Source: Arcuatula senhousia (Eukaryota > Mollusca > Bivalvia > Mytilida > Mytilidae). Taken from it: a stretch of 64,000 bases of DNA. The position numbers and the translations under genes were made by a program. Within the stretch, counting starts at the first letter, position 1. Every line of letters starts with the position of its first letter. The stretch spans positions 51,209,702-51,273,701 of the forward strand of contig OZ020307.1 in the NCBI GenBank assembly GCA_963971305.1. Reading direction: 5' to 3'. Below the pieces are notes generated by a model. It was not told the DNA's origin. It saw only the letters and a list, made by a program, of their open reading frames with translations, and made no database searches. Positions 35,934 through 48,135 of this stretch are shown here, piece by piece.

Positions 35934-37689
35934 TTCGAGTAAGGGTTTAAATAAGGGTTAGCGTTAATGCCAACCCTAACCCTAACCCTGATTTTGATAT
36001 ATTGTAAAATTAAAAGTAAAGACACGAATACAACAATGAAAATGGACAATTTTCGAACTCCTGGTCAATAATTGAAATACTTTGCTCTCAAAATAACGGT
36101 TTATGAGTCAAAAGTTAAGTTAGTGTTAGGGGTTAAGTTAGGGTTAGGGTTAACGCCAACCCTAACCCTAACCCTAATTTTCATCTATTGTAAAATAAAA
36201 ATCTAAAACAATTACATACGAATAAAAGTGAACATTTTCAAACTACTCGACAATAATTGAAATATTTGTCACTCAAAATAACAGTTTTTGAGCTAAAATT
36301 TAGGTTCGAGTAAGGGTTTAAATAAGGGTTAGGGTTAAAGCAAACCCTAACCCTTTCCCTGATTTTGATATACTGTAAAATTAAAAGTAAAGACACGAAT
36401 ACAACAATGAAAATGGAAATTTTCGAACTACTGGTCAAGAATTGAAATACTTTTATCTCACAATAACGGTTTATGAGTCAAAAGTTAAGTTAGTGTTAGG
36501 GGTTAAGTTAGGGTTAGGGTTAACGCCAACCCTAACCCTAATTTTCATCTATTGTAAAATCAAAATCTAAAACTATTACATACGAATGAAAGTGAACATT
36601 TTCAAACTACTCGACAATAATTGAAATATTTGTCACTCAAAATAACAGTTTTTGAGCTAAAATTTAGGTTCGAGTAAGGGTTTAAATAAGGGTTAGCGTT
36701 AATGCCAACCCTAACCCTAACCCTGATTTTGATATATTGTAAAATTAAAAGTAAAGACACGAATACAACAATGAAAATGGACAATTTTCGAACTCCTGGT
36801 CAATAATTGAAATACTTTGCTCTCAAAATAACGGTTTATGAGTCAAAAGTTAAGTTAGTGTTAGGGGTTAAGTAAGGGTTGGGGTTAACACCAACCCTAA
36901 CCCTAACCTTAATTTTCATCTATTGTAAAATCAAAATCTAAAACTATTACATACGAATGAAAGTGAACATTTTCAAACTACTCGACAATAATTGAAATAT
37001 TTGTCACTCAAAATAACTGTTTATGAGCTAAAATTTAGGTTCGAGTAACGGTTTAAATAAGGGTTAGGGTTAATGCCAACCCTAACCCTAACCCTGATTT
37101 TGATATATTGTAAAATTAAAAGTAAAGACACGAATATAACAATGAAAGTGAACATTTTCGAACTCCTGCTCAAGAATTGAAATACCTTTCTCTCAAAATA
37201 ACGGTTTATGAGTCAAAAGTTAAGTTAATGTTAGGGGTTAAGTAAGGGTTATGGTTAACGCCAACCCTAACCCTAATTTTCATCTACTGTAAAATCAAAA
37301 TCTAAAACTATTACATACGAATGAAAGTGAACATTTTCAAACTACTCAACAATAATTGAAATATTTGTCACTCAAAATAATAGTTTATGAGCTAAAATAT
37401 AGGTTCGAGAAAGTGTTAAAATAAAGGTTAGGGTTAACGCCAACCCTAACCCTAACCCTGATTTTGATATATTGTAAAATTAAAAGTAAAGACACGAATA
37501 TAACAATGAAAGTGAACATTTTCGAACTTCTGGTCAAGAATTGCTATACTATTCTTTCAAAATAACGGTTTATGAGTCAAAAACTAAGTTAGTGTTAGGG
37601 GTTAAGTTAGGGTTAGGGTTAACGCCAACCCTAACCCTAACCCTTATTTTCATCTATTGTAAAATCAAAATATAAACATATTACATACG
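35934..37689 (+). repeat. Segmental duplication, copy 2 (partner 23395-25150)
   Basis: Offset 12539 bp from the left copy, with the same rare variants in the same order. Similarity ends near AATATAAACATATTACATAC, after which this copy continues with CAAACAACTCAAC while the left copy has CAAACTACTCAAC. Confidence 0.85.
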
Positions 37690-38570
37690 AATGAAAGTGA
37701 AAATTTTCAAACAACTCAACAATAATTGAAATATTTGTCACTCAAAATAATAGTTTATGAGCTAAAATTTAGTTTCAAGTAAGGGTTTAATTAAGGGTTA
37801 GGGTTAATGCCAACCATAACCCTAACTCGATTTTGATATATTGTAAAACTAAAAGTAAAGACACGAATACAACAATGAAAATGGACAATTTTCGAGCTAC
37901 TGGTCAAGAATTGAAATACAATTCTCTCAAAATAACGGTTTATGAGTCAAAAGTTAAGTTAGTGTTAGGGGTTAAGTTAGGGTTAGGGTTAACGCCAACA
38001 ATTTCAAGAATTGAAATACTATTCTCTCAAAATAACAGTTTATGAGTCAAAAGTTAAGTTAGTGTTAGGGGTTAAGTTAGGGTTAGGGTTAACGCCAACC
38101 CTAACCCTAATTTTCATCTATTGTAAAATCAAAATCTAAAACAATTACATACGAATAAAAGTGAACATTTTCAAACTACTCGACAATAATTGAAATATTT
38201 GTCACTCAAAATAACAGTTTTTGAGCTAAAATTTAGGTTCGAGTAAGGGTTTAAATAAGGGTAAGGGTTAATGCCAACCCTAACCCTTACCCTGATTTTG
38301 ATAAACTGTAAAATTAAAAGTAAAGACACGAATACAACAATGAAAATGGACATTTTCGAACTACTGGTCAAGAATTGAAATACTTTTATCTCACAATAAC
38401 GGTTTATGAGTCAAAAGTTAAGTTAGTGTTAGGGGTTAAGTTAGGGTTAGGGTTAACGCCAACCCTAACCCTAATTTTCATCTATTGTAAAATCAAAATC
38501 TAAAACTATTACATACGAATGAAAGTGAACAGTTTCAAACTACTCACAAATAATTGAAATATTTGTCACT
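37140..38570 (+). repeat. Segmental duplication (partner 43079-44510, offset 5939-5940)
   Basis: Both blocks hold TTTAGTTTCAAGTAAGGG, GCCAACCATAACCC and the unusual junction AACGCCAACAATTTCAAG, followed by GGGTAAGGGTTAATGCC. The offset shifts from 5939 to 5940 at a one-base deletion near 37,825 (CCTAACTCGATTTTG). The block is about 1.4 kb. Confidence 0.82.
37991..38012 (+). other. Rearrangement junction at the hairpin loop
   Basis: An A monomer proceeds to AACGCCAAC and then jumps to AATTTCAAGAATTG, the beginning of another A monomer. The CCCTAA arm, the A tail and the whole following B monomer are missing. The break lies directly 3' of the hairpin loop. Confidence 0.8.
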
Positions 38571-41389
38571 CAAAATAACAGTTTTTGAGCTAAAATTTAG
38601 GTTCGAGTAAGAGTTTAAATAAGGATTAGGGTTAATGGCAACCCTAACCCTAACCCTGATTTTGATATACTGTAAAATTAAAAGTAAAGACACGAATACA
38701 ACAATGAAAATGGACATTTTCGAACTCCTGGTCAATAATTGAAATACTTTGCTCTCAAATTAACGGTTTATGAGTCAAAAGTTAAGTTAGTGTTAGGGGT
38801 TAAGTAAGAGTTGGGGTTAACACCAACCCTAACCCTAACCCTAATTTTCATCTATTGTAAAATCAAAATCTAAAACTATTACATACGAATGAAAGTGAAC
38901 ATTTTCAAACTACTCGACAATAATTGAAATATTTGTCACTCAAAATAACTGTTTATGAGCTAAAATTTAGGTTCGAGTAACGGTTTAAATAAGGGTTAGG
39001 GTTAATGCCAACCCTAACCCTAACCCTGATTTTGATATATTGTAAAATTAAAAGTAAAGACACGAATATAACAATGAAAGTGAACATTTTCGAACTCCTG
39101 GTCAAGAATTGAAATACCTTTCTCTCAAAATAACGGTTTATGAGTCAAAAGTTAAGTTAGTGTTAGGGGTTAAGTAAGGGTTAGGGTTAACGCCAACCCT
39201 AACCCTTATTTTCATCTACTGTAAAACCAAAATCTAAAACTATTACATACGAATGAAAGTGAACATTTTCAAACTACTCAACAATAATTGAAATATTTGT
39301 CACTCAAAATAATAGTTTATGAGCTAAAATATAGGTTCGAGAAAGTGTTAAAATAAAGGTTAGGGTTAACGCCAACCCTAACCCTAACCCTGATTTTGAT
39401 ATATTGTAAAATTAAAAGTAAAGACACGAATATAACAATGAAAGTGAACATTTTCGAACTTCTGGTCAAGAATTGCTATACTATTCTCTCAAAATAACGG
39501 TTTATGAGTCAAAAACTAAGTTAGTGTTAGGGGTTAAGTTAGGGTTAGGGTTAACGCCAACCCTAACCCTAACCTTTATTTTCATCTATTGTAAAATCAA
39601 AATCTAAACATATTACATACGAATGAAAGTGAACATTTTCAAACAACTCAACAATAATTGAAATATTTGTCACTCAAAATAATATGTAATGAGCTAAAAT
39701 TTAGTTTCAAGTAAGGGTTTAAATAAGGGTTAGGGTTAATGCCAACCCTAACCCTTACTCTGATTTTGATTTACTGTAAAATTAAAAGTAAAGACACGAA
39801 TACAACAATGAAAATGGACATTTTCGAACTACTGGTCAAGAATTGAAATACTTTTATCTCACAATAACGGTTTATGAGTCAAAAGTTAAGTTAGTGTTAG
39901 GGGTTAAGTTAGGGTTAGGGTTAACGCCAACCCTAACCCTAATTTTCATCTATTGTAAAATCAAAATCTAAAACTATTACAAACGAATGAAAGTGAACAT
40001 TTTCAAACTACTCGACAATAATTGAAATATTTGTCACTCAAAATAACAGTTTTTGAGCTAAAATTTAGGTTCGAGTAAGGGTTTAAATAAGGATTAGGGT
40101 TAATGCCAACCCTAACCCTAACCCTGATTTTGATATATTGTAAAATTAAAAGTAAAGACACGAATACAACAATGAAAATGGACATTTTCGAACTCCTGGT
40201 CAATAATTGAAATACTTTGCTCTCAAAATAACGGTTTATGAGTCAAAAGTTAAGTTAGTGTTAGGGGTTAAGTAAGGGTTGGGGTTAACACCAACCCTAA
40301 CCCTAACCCTAATTTTCATCTATTGTAAAATCAAAATCTAAAACTATTACATACGAATGAAAGTGAACATTTTCAAACTACTCGACAATAATTGAAATAT
40401 TTGTCACTCAAAATAACTGTTTATGAGCTAAAATTCAGGTTCGAGTAACGGTTTAAATAAGGGTTAGGGTTAATGCCAACCCTAACCCTAACCCTGATTT
40501 TGATATATTGTAAAATTAAAAGTAAAGACACGAATATAACAATGAAAGTGAACATTTTCGAACTTCTGGTCAAGAATTGCTATACTATTCTCTCAAAATA
40601 ACGGTTTATGAGTCAAAAACTAAGTTAGTGTTAGGGGTTAAGTTAGGGTTAGGGTTAACGCCAACCCTAACCCTAATTTTCATCTACTGTAAAATCAAAA
40701 TCTAAAACTATTACATACGAATGAAAGTGAACATTTTCAAACTACTCAACAATAATTGAAATATTTGTCACTCAAAATAATAGTTTATGAGCTAAAATAT
40801 AGGTTCGAGAAAGTGTTAAAATAAAGGTTAGGGTTAACGCCAACCCTAACCCTAACTCTGATTTTGATATATTGTAAAATTAAAAGTAAAGACACCAATA
40901 TAACAATGAAAGTGAACATTTTCGAACTTCTGGTCAAGAATTGCTATACTATTCTCTCAAAATAACGGTTTATGAGTCAAAAACTAAGTTAGTGTTAGGG
41001 GTTAAGTTAGGGTTAGGGTTAACGCCAACCCTAACCCTAACCCTTATTTTCATCTATTGTAAAATCAAAATCTAAACATATTACATACGAATGAAAGTGA
41101 ACATTTTCAAACAACTCAACAATAATTGAAATATTTGTCACTCAAAATAATAGTTTATGAGCTAAAATTTAGTTTCAAGTAAGGGTTTAAATAAGGGTTA
41201 GGGTTAATGCCAACCATAACCCTAACCCTGATTTTGATATATTGTAAAATTAAAAGTAAAGACACGAATACAACAATGAAAATGGACATTTTCGAACTCC
41301 TGGTCAATAATTGAAATACTTTGCTCTCAAAATAACGGTTTATGAGTCAAAGTTAAGTTAGTGTTAGGGGTTAAGTAAGAGTTGGGGTT

Positions 41390-42900
41390 AACACCAACCC
41401 TAACCCTAACCCTAATTTTCATCTATTGTAAAATCAAAATCTAAAACTATTACATACGAATGAAAGTGAACATTTTCAAACTACTCGACAATAATTGAAA
41501 TATTTGTCACTCAAAATAACTGTTTATGAGCTAAAATTTAGGTTCGAGTAACGGTTTAAATAAGGGTTAGGGTTAATGCCAACCCTAACCCTAACCCTGA
41601 TTTTGATATATTGTAAAATTAAAAGTAAAGACACGAATATAACAATGAAAGTGAACATTTTCGAACTTCTGGTCAAGAATTGAAATACCTTTCTCTCAAA
41701 ATAACGGTTTATGAGTCAAAAGTTAAGTTAGTGTTAGGGGTTAAGTAACCTAATTTACATCTACTGTAAAATCAAAATCTAAAACTATTACATACGAATG
41801 AAAGTGAACATTTTCAAACTACTCAACAATAATTGAAATATTTGTCACTCAAAATAATAGTTTATGAGCTAAAATATAGGTTCAAGAAAGTGTTAAAATA
41901 AAGGTTAGGGTTAACGCCAACCCTAACCCTAACCCTGATTTTGATATATTGTAAAATTAAAAGTAAAGACACGAATATAACAATGAAAGTGAACATTTTC
42001 GAACTCCTGGTCAAGAATTGAAATACCTTTCTCTCAAAATAACGGTTTATGAGTCAAAAGTTAAGTTAGTGTTAGGGGTTAAGTAAGGGTTAGGGTTAAC
42101 GCCAACCCTAACCCTAATTTTCATCTACTGTAAAATCAAAATCTAAAACTATTACATACGAATGAAAGTGGACATTTTCAAACTACTCAACAATAATTGA
42201 AATATTTGTCACTCAAAATAATAGTTTATGAGCTAAAATATAGGTTCGAGAAAGTGTTAAAATAAAGGTTAGGGTTAACGCCAACCATAACCCTAACCCT
42301 GATTTTGATATATTGTAAAATTAAAAGTAAAGACACGAATACAACAATGAAAGTGAACATTTTCGAACTACTGGTCAAGAATTGAAATTCTATTCTCTCA
42401 AAATAACGGTTTATGAGTCAAAAGTTAAGTTAGTGTTAGGGGTTAAGTTAGGGTTAGGGTTAACGCCAACCCTAACCCTTACCTTAATTTTCATCTATTG
42501 TAAAATCAAAATCTAAAACAATTACATACGAATAAAAGTGAACATTTTCAAACTACTCGACAATAATTGAAATATTTGTCACTCAAAATAACAGTTTTTG
42601 AGCTAAAATTTAGGTTCGAGTAAGGGTTTAAATAAGGGTTAGGGTTAATGCCTACCCTAACCCTTACCCTGATTTTGATTTACTGTAAAATTAAAAGTAA
42701 AGACACGAATACAAAAATGAAAATGGACATTTTCGAACTACTGGTCAAGAATTGAAATACTTTTATCTCACAATAACGGTTTATGAGTCAAAAGTTAAGT
42801 TAGTGTTAGGGGTTAAGTTAGGGTTAGGGTTAACGCCAACCCTAACCCTAATTTTCATCTATTGTAAAATCAAAATCTAAAACTATTACATACGAATGAA
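41390..42900 (+). repeat. Segmental duplication (partner 44390-45900, offset about 3000)
   Basis: Shared marks are the hairpin-less monomer TTAAGTAACCTAATTTACATC (one base past 20 if extended; key part AAGTAACCTAATTT), GTTCAAGAAAGTG, CCTTACCTTAATTTTC and ATGCCTACCCTAACCC. The offset is 2999 bp on the left and 3000 bp on the right, so one single-base indel separates the copies. Confidence 0.82.
41741..41762 (+). other. A monomer lacking the telomere hairpin
   Basis: Where neighbours have a full TTAGGG arm, loop and CCCTAA arm, this unit reads GGTTAAGTAACCTAATTT. About 26 bp, essentially the palindrome core, is gone and the flanks are intact. The same deletion is at 44740-44761 through block duplication. 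Confidence 0.85.
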
Positions 42901-43078
42901 AGTGAACATTTTCAAACTACTCGACAATAATTGAAATATTTGTCACTCAAAATAACAGTTTTTGAGCTAAAATTTAGGTTCGAGTAAGGGTTTAAATAAG
43001 GATTAGGGTTAATGCCAACCCTAACCCTAACCCTGATTTTGATATATTGTAAAATTAAAAGTAAAGACACGAATATAA

Positions 43079-44510
43079 CAATGAAAGTGAACATTTTCGA
43101 ACTCCTGGTCAAGAATTGAAATACCTTTCTCTCAAAATAACGGTTTATGAGTCAAAAGTTAAGTTAGTGTTAGGGGTTAAGTAAGGGTTAGGGTTAACGC
43201 CAACCCTAACCCTAATTTTCATCTACTGTAAAATCAAAATCTAAAACTATTACATACGAATGAAAGTGAACATTTTCAAACTACTTAACAATAATTGAAA
43301 TATTTGTCACTCAAAATAATAGTTTATGAGCTAAAATATAGGTTCGAGAAAGTGTTAAAATAAAGGTTAGGGTTAACGCCAACCCTAACCCTAACTCTGA
43401 TTTTGATATATTGTAAAATTAAAAGTAAAGACACAAATATAACAATGAAAGTGAACATTTTCGAACTTCTGGTCAAGAATTGCTATACTATTCTCTCAAA
43501 ATAACGGTTTATGAGTCAAAAACTAAGTTAGTGTTAGGGGTTAAGTTAGGGTAAGGGTTAACGCCAACACTAACCCTAACCCTTATTTTCATCTATTGTA
43601 AAATCAAAATCTAAACATATTACATACGAATGAAAGTGAACATTTTCAAACAACTCAACAATAATTGAAATATTTGTCACTCAAAATAATAGTTTATGAG
43701 CTAAAATTTAGTTTCAAGTAAGGGTTTAAATAAGGGTTAGGGTTAAAGCCAACCATAACCCTAACCCTGATTTTGATATATTGTAAAATTAAAAGTAAAG
43801 ACACGAATACAACAATGAAAATGGACAATTTTCGAACTACTGGTCAAGAATTGAAATACTATTCTCTCAAAATAACGGTTTATGAGTCAAAAGTTAAGTT
43901 AGTGTTAGGGGTTAAGTTAGGGTAAGGGTTAACGCCAACAATTTCAAGAATTGAAATACTATTCTCCCAAAATAACGGTTTATGAGTCAAAAGTTAAGTT
44001 AGTGTTAGGGGTTAAGTTAGGGTTAGGGTTAACGCCAACCCTAACCCTAATTTTCATCTATTGTAAAATCAAAATCTAAAACAATTACATACGAATAAAA
44101 GTGAACATTTTCAAACTACTCGACAATAATTGAAATATTTGTCACTCAAAATAACAGTTTTTGAGCTAAAATTTAGGTTCGAGTAAGGGTTTAAATAAGG
44201 GTAAGGGTTAATGCCAACCCTAACCCTTACCCTGATTTTGATTTACTGTAAAATTAAAAGTAAAGACACGAATACAACAATGAAAATGGACATTTTCGAA
44301 CTACTGGTCAAGAATTGAAATACTTTTATCTCACAATAACGGTTTATGAGTCAAAAGTTAAGTTAGTGTTAGGGGTTAAGTTAGGGTTAGGGTAAACGCC
44401 AACCCTAACCTTAATTTTCATCTATTGTAAAATCAAAATCTAAAACTATTACATACGAATGAAAGTGAACATTTTCAAACTACTCGACAATAATTGAAAT
44501 ATTTGTCACT
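43079..44510 (+). repeat. Segmental duplication, copy 2 (partner 37140-38570)
   Basis: Carries the same AACGCCAACAATTTCAAG junction (near 43,931) and the same downstream variants as the left copy. A few substitutions separate them, for example TCTCCCAAAATAAC here versus TCTCTCAAAATAAC. Confidence 0.82.
43931..43952 (+). other. Rearrangement junction at the hairpin loop (second copy)
   Basis: Same break as at 37991: AACGCCAAC joined to AATTTCAAGAATTG. It is shared by descent through the 5939-bp-offset duplication, so it counts as one original event. Confidence 0.8.
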
Positions 44511-45900
44511 CAAAATAACTGTTTATGAGCTAAAATTTAGGTTCGAGTAACGGTTTAATTAAGGGTTAGGGTTAATGCCAACCCTAACCCTAACCCTGAT
44601 TTTGATATATTGTAAAATTAAAAGTTAAGACACGAATATAACAATGAAAGTGAACATTTTCGAACTTCTGGTCAAGAATTGAAATACCTTTCTCTCAAAA
44701 TAACGGTTTATGAGTCAAAAGTTAAGTTAGTGTTAGGGGTTAAGTAACCTAATTTACATCTACTGTAAAATCAAAATCTAAAACTATTACATACGAATGA
44801 AAGTGAACATTTTCAAACTACTCAACAATAATTGAAATATTTGTCACTCAAAATAATAGTTTATGAGCTAAAATATAGGTTCAAGAAAGTGTTAAAATAA
44901 AGGTTAGGGTTAACGCCAACCCTAACCCTAACCCTGATTTTGATATATTGTAAAATTAAAAGTAAAGACACGAATATAACAATGAAAGTGAACATTTTCG
45001 AACTCCTGGTCAAGAATTGAAATACCTTTCTCTCAAAATAACGGTTTATGAGTCAAAAGTTAAGTTAGTGTTAGGGGTTAAGTAAGGGTTAGGGTTAACG
45101 CCAACCCTAACCCTAATTTTCATCTACTGTAAAATCAAAATCTAAAACTATTACATACGAATGAAAGTGAACATTTTCAAACTACTCAACAATAATTGAA
45201 ATATTTGTCACTCAAAATAATAGTTTATGAGCTAAAATATAGGTTCGAGAAAGTGTTAAAATAAAGGTTAGGGTTAACGCCAACCATAACCCTAACCCTG
45301 ATTTTGATATATTGTAAAATTAAAAGTAAAGACACGAATACAACAATGAAAATGGACAATTTTCGAACTACTGGTCAAGAATTGAAATTCTATTCTCTCA
45401 AAATAACGGTTTATGAGTCAAAAGTTAAGTTAGTGTTAGGGGTTAAGTTAGGGTTAGGGTTAACGCCAACCCTAACCCTTACCTTAATTTTCATCTATTG
45501 TAAAATCAAAATCTAAAACAATTACATACGAATAAAAGTGAACATTTTCAAACTACTCGACAATAATTGAAATATTTGTCACTCAAAATAACAGTTTTTG
45601 AGCTAAAATTTAGGTTCGAGTAAGGGTTTAAATAAGGGTTAGGGTTAATGCCTACCCTAACCCTTACCCTGATTTTGATATACTGTAAAATTAAAAGTAA
45701 AGACACGAATACAACAATATAAATGGACATTTTCGAACTACTGGTCAAGAATTGAAATACTTTTATCTCACAATAACGGTTTATGAGTCAAAAGTTAAGT
45801 TAGTGTTAGGGGTTAAGTTAGGGTTAGAGTTAACGCCAACCCTAACCCTAATTTTCATCTATTGTAAAATCAAAATCTAAAACTATTACATACGAATGAA
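44390..45900 (+). repeat. Segmental duplication, copy 2 (partner 41390-42900)
   Basis: Repeats the hairpin-less monomer at about 44,740 and the downstream variants of the left copy. It overlaps the end of the 5939-offset duplication, showing that the blocks were stacked by successive exchanges. Confidence 0.82.
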
Positions 45901-46194
45901 AGTGAACATTTTCAAACTGCTCGACAATAATTGAAATATTTGTTACTGAAAATAACAGTTTATGAGCTAAAATTTAGGTTCGAGTAAGGATTTAAATAAG
46001 GGTTAAGGTTAATGCCAACCATAACCCTAACCCTGATTTTGATATATTGTAAAATTAAAAGTAAAGACACGAATACAACAATGAAATTGGACATTTTCGA
46101 ACTACTGGTCAAGAATTGAAATACTATTCTCTCAAAATAACGGTTTATGAGTCAAAAGTTAAGTTAGTGTTAGGGGTTAAGTTAGGGTTAGGGT

Positions 46195-46215
46195 TAACGC
46201 CAACTTTTCTTTCAA
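46195..46215 (+). other. Rearrangement junction at the hairpin loop (independent event)
   Basis: The sequence reads GTTAACGCCAAC and then TTTTCTTTCAAAATAACGG, jumping from an A hairpin core back to the early part of an A monomer. The left breakpoint is the same as at 37991, but the right one is different, so this looks like a separate event. Confidence 0.78.
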
Positions 46216-47264
46216 AATAACGGTTTATGAGTCAAAAGTTAAGTTAGTGTTAGGGGTTAAGTAAGGGTTGGGGTTAACACCAACCCTAACCCTAACCTTA
46301 ATTTTCATCTATTGTAAAATCAAAATCTAAAACTATTACATACGAATGAAAGTGAACATTTTCAAACTACTCGACAATAATTGAAATATTTGTCACTCAA
46401 AATAATAGTTTTTGAGCTAAAATTTAGGTTCGAGTAAGGGTTAAAATAAAGGTTAGGGTTAACGCCAACCCTAACCCTAACCCTGATTTTGATATATTGT
46501 AAAATTAAAAGTAAAGACACGAATATAACAATGAAAGTGAACATTTTCGAACTCCTGGTCAACAATTGAAATGTTTTCCCTCACAATTATGCTTTATGAG
46601 CTAAAAGTTAAGTTAGGGTTAGGGGTTAAGTTAGGGTTAGGGTTGACGCCAACCCTAACCCAAACCCTAATATCCATCTATTGTAAAATCAAAATCTAAA
46701 ACAATTACTTACGAATGAAAGTGAGCATTTGCAAACTACTCGACAATAATTGAAATATTTATCACTCAAAATAACAGTTTAAGAGCTAAGATATAGGTTT
46801 GGGTAAGGGTTTAAATAAGGGTTAGGGTTAACGCCAACCCTAACCCTAACCCTGATTTTGATATATTGTAAAATTAAAAGTAAAGACACGAATATGATAA
46901 TAGAAGTTAACATTTTCGAACTACTGGTCAAGAATGGAAATAATTTTCTCTCAAAATAACGGTTTATGAGTCAAAGGTTAAGTTAGTGTTAGGGGTTAAG
47001 TTAGGGTTAGTATTAACGCCAACCCTATCCCTAACTCTACTTTTCATCTATTATAAAATCAAAATCTAAAACTATTACATACGAATGAAAGTGAACATTT
47101 TCAAACTACTCAACAATAATTGAAATATTTGTCACTCAAAATAACTGTTTATGCGCTAACATTTAGGTTCGAGTAAGGGTTTAAATAAGGGTTAGAGTTG
47201 ATGCCAACCCTAACCCTAACCCTGATTTTGATATATTGTAAAATTAAAAGTAAAGACACGAATA

Positions 47265-47295
47265 TGATAATGGAAGTTAGGGTTAGGATTAACGC
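47265..47295 (+). other. Deletion junction at the start of a TTAGGG arm
   Basis: A B tail, GAATATGATAATGGAAG, continues directly as TTAGGGTTAGGATTAACGCC, so the first part of the next A monomer (about 90 bp) is missing. The right breakpoint coincides with the beginning of the hairpin arm. Confidence 0.78.
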
Positions 47296-48104
47296 CAACA
47301 CTAACCCTAACCCTAATTTTCATCTATTGTAAAATCAAAATCTAAAACTATTACATACGAATGAAAGTAAACATTTTCAAATTACTCGACAATAATTAAA
47401 GTAATTGTCACTCAAAATAACAGTTTATGAGCTAAAATTCAGGTTCGAGTAAGGGTTGAAATAAGGGTTAGGGTTAACGCCAACCCTAACCCTAACCCTG
47501 ATTTTGATATATTGTAAAATTAAAAGTAAAGACACGAAAATAACAATAAAAGTGAACATTTTTGAACTACTCGTCAGGAATTGAAATACTTTTCTCTCAA
47601 AATAATGGTTTATGAATCAAGTTAGTGTTAGGTGTTAAGTTAGGGTTAGGGTTAACGCTAACCCAAAACCTAACCCTAATTTTCATCTATTGTAAAATCA
47701 TAATCTAAAACTATTACATACGAATGAAAGTGAACATTTCCAAACTACTCGACAATATTTGTCACTCCAAATAACAGTTTATGAGCTAAAATTTAGGTTC
47801 GAGTAAGGGTTAAAATAAGGGTTAGGGTTAACGCAAAACCTAACCCTAACCCTGATTTTGATATATTTTAAAATCAAAAGTAAAGACACAAATATAACAA
47901 TGAAAATGAACATTTTCGAACCCCTGGTCAACAATTGAAATGTTTTCCATCAAAATAACGGTTTATAAGCTAAAAGTTAAGTTAAGGATAGGGGTTAAGT
48001 GAGGGTTAGGGTTAACGCCAACCCTAACCCTAATCCTTATTTTCATCTATTGTAAAATCAAAATCTAAAACTATTACATACGAATGAAAGTGAACATTTT
48101 CAAA

Positions 48105-48135
48105 CTACTCGACAATAATTGAAATACCTTTCTCT
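48105..48135 (+). other. B-to-A switch in a shared segment, monomer lost
   Basis: CAAACTACTCGACAATAATTG (B start) runs into ACCTTTCTCTCAAAATAAC (A body). The switch lies in AATTGAAATA, common to both types. The result is two successive A bodies without a B between them. A related A-A arrangement occurs near 58,890-58,930. Confidence 0.75.

Larger units (their letters stand above)
32893..46560 (+). repeat. Telomere-hairpin satellite, subfamily III domain (third segment)
   Basis: Continuous A/B dimers. Between 34.4 and 36.8 kb, units with TTTTTGAGC, AAAGCAAACCC and GTTAGCGTTAATGCC alternate in 364-, 370- and 371-bp steps, giving a local 735/1105-bp pattern. From 37 to 46 kb, blocks are shuffled: the same private variants recur at offsets of 5939 and 2999 bp. 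Several deletion junctions at the hairpin are listed separately. No gene, RNA gene or promoter is visible in this stretch. Confidence 0.93.
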
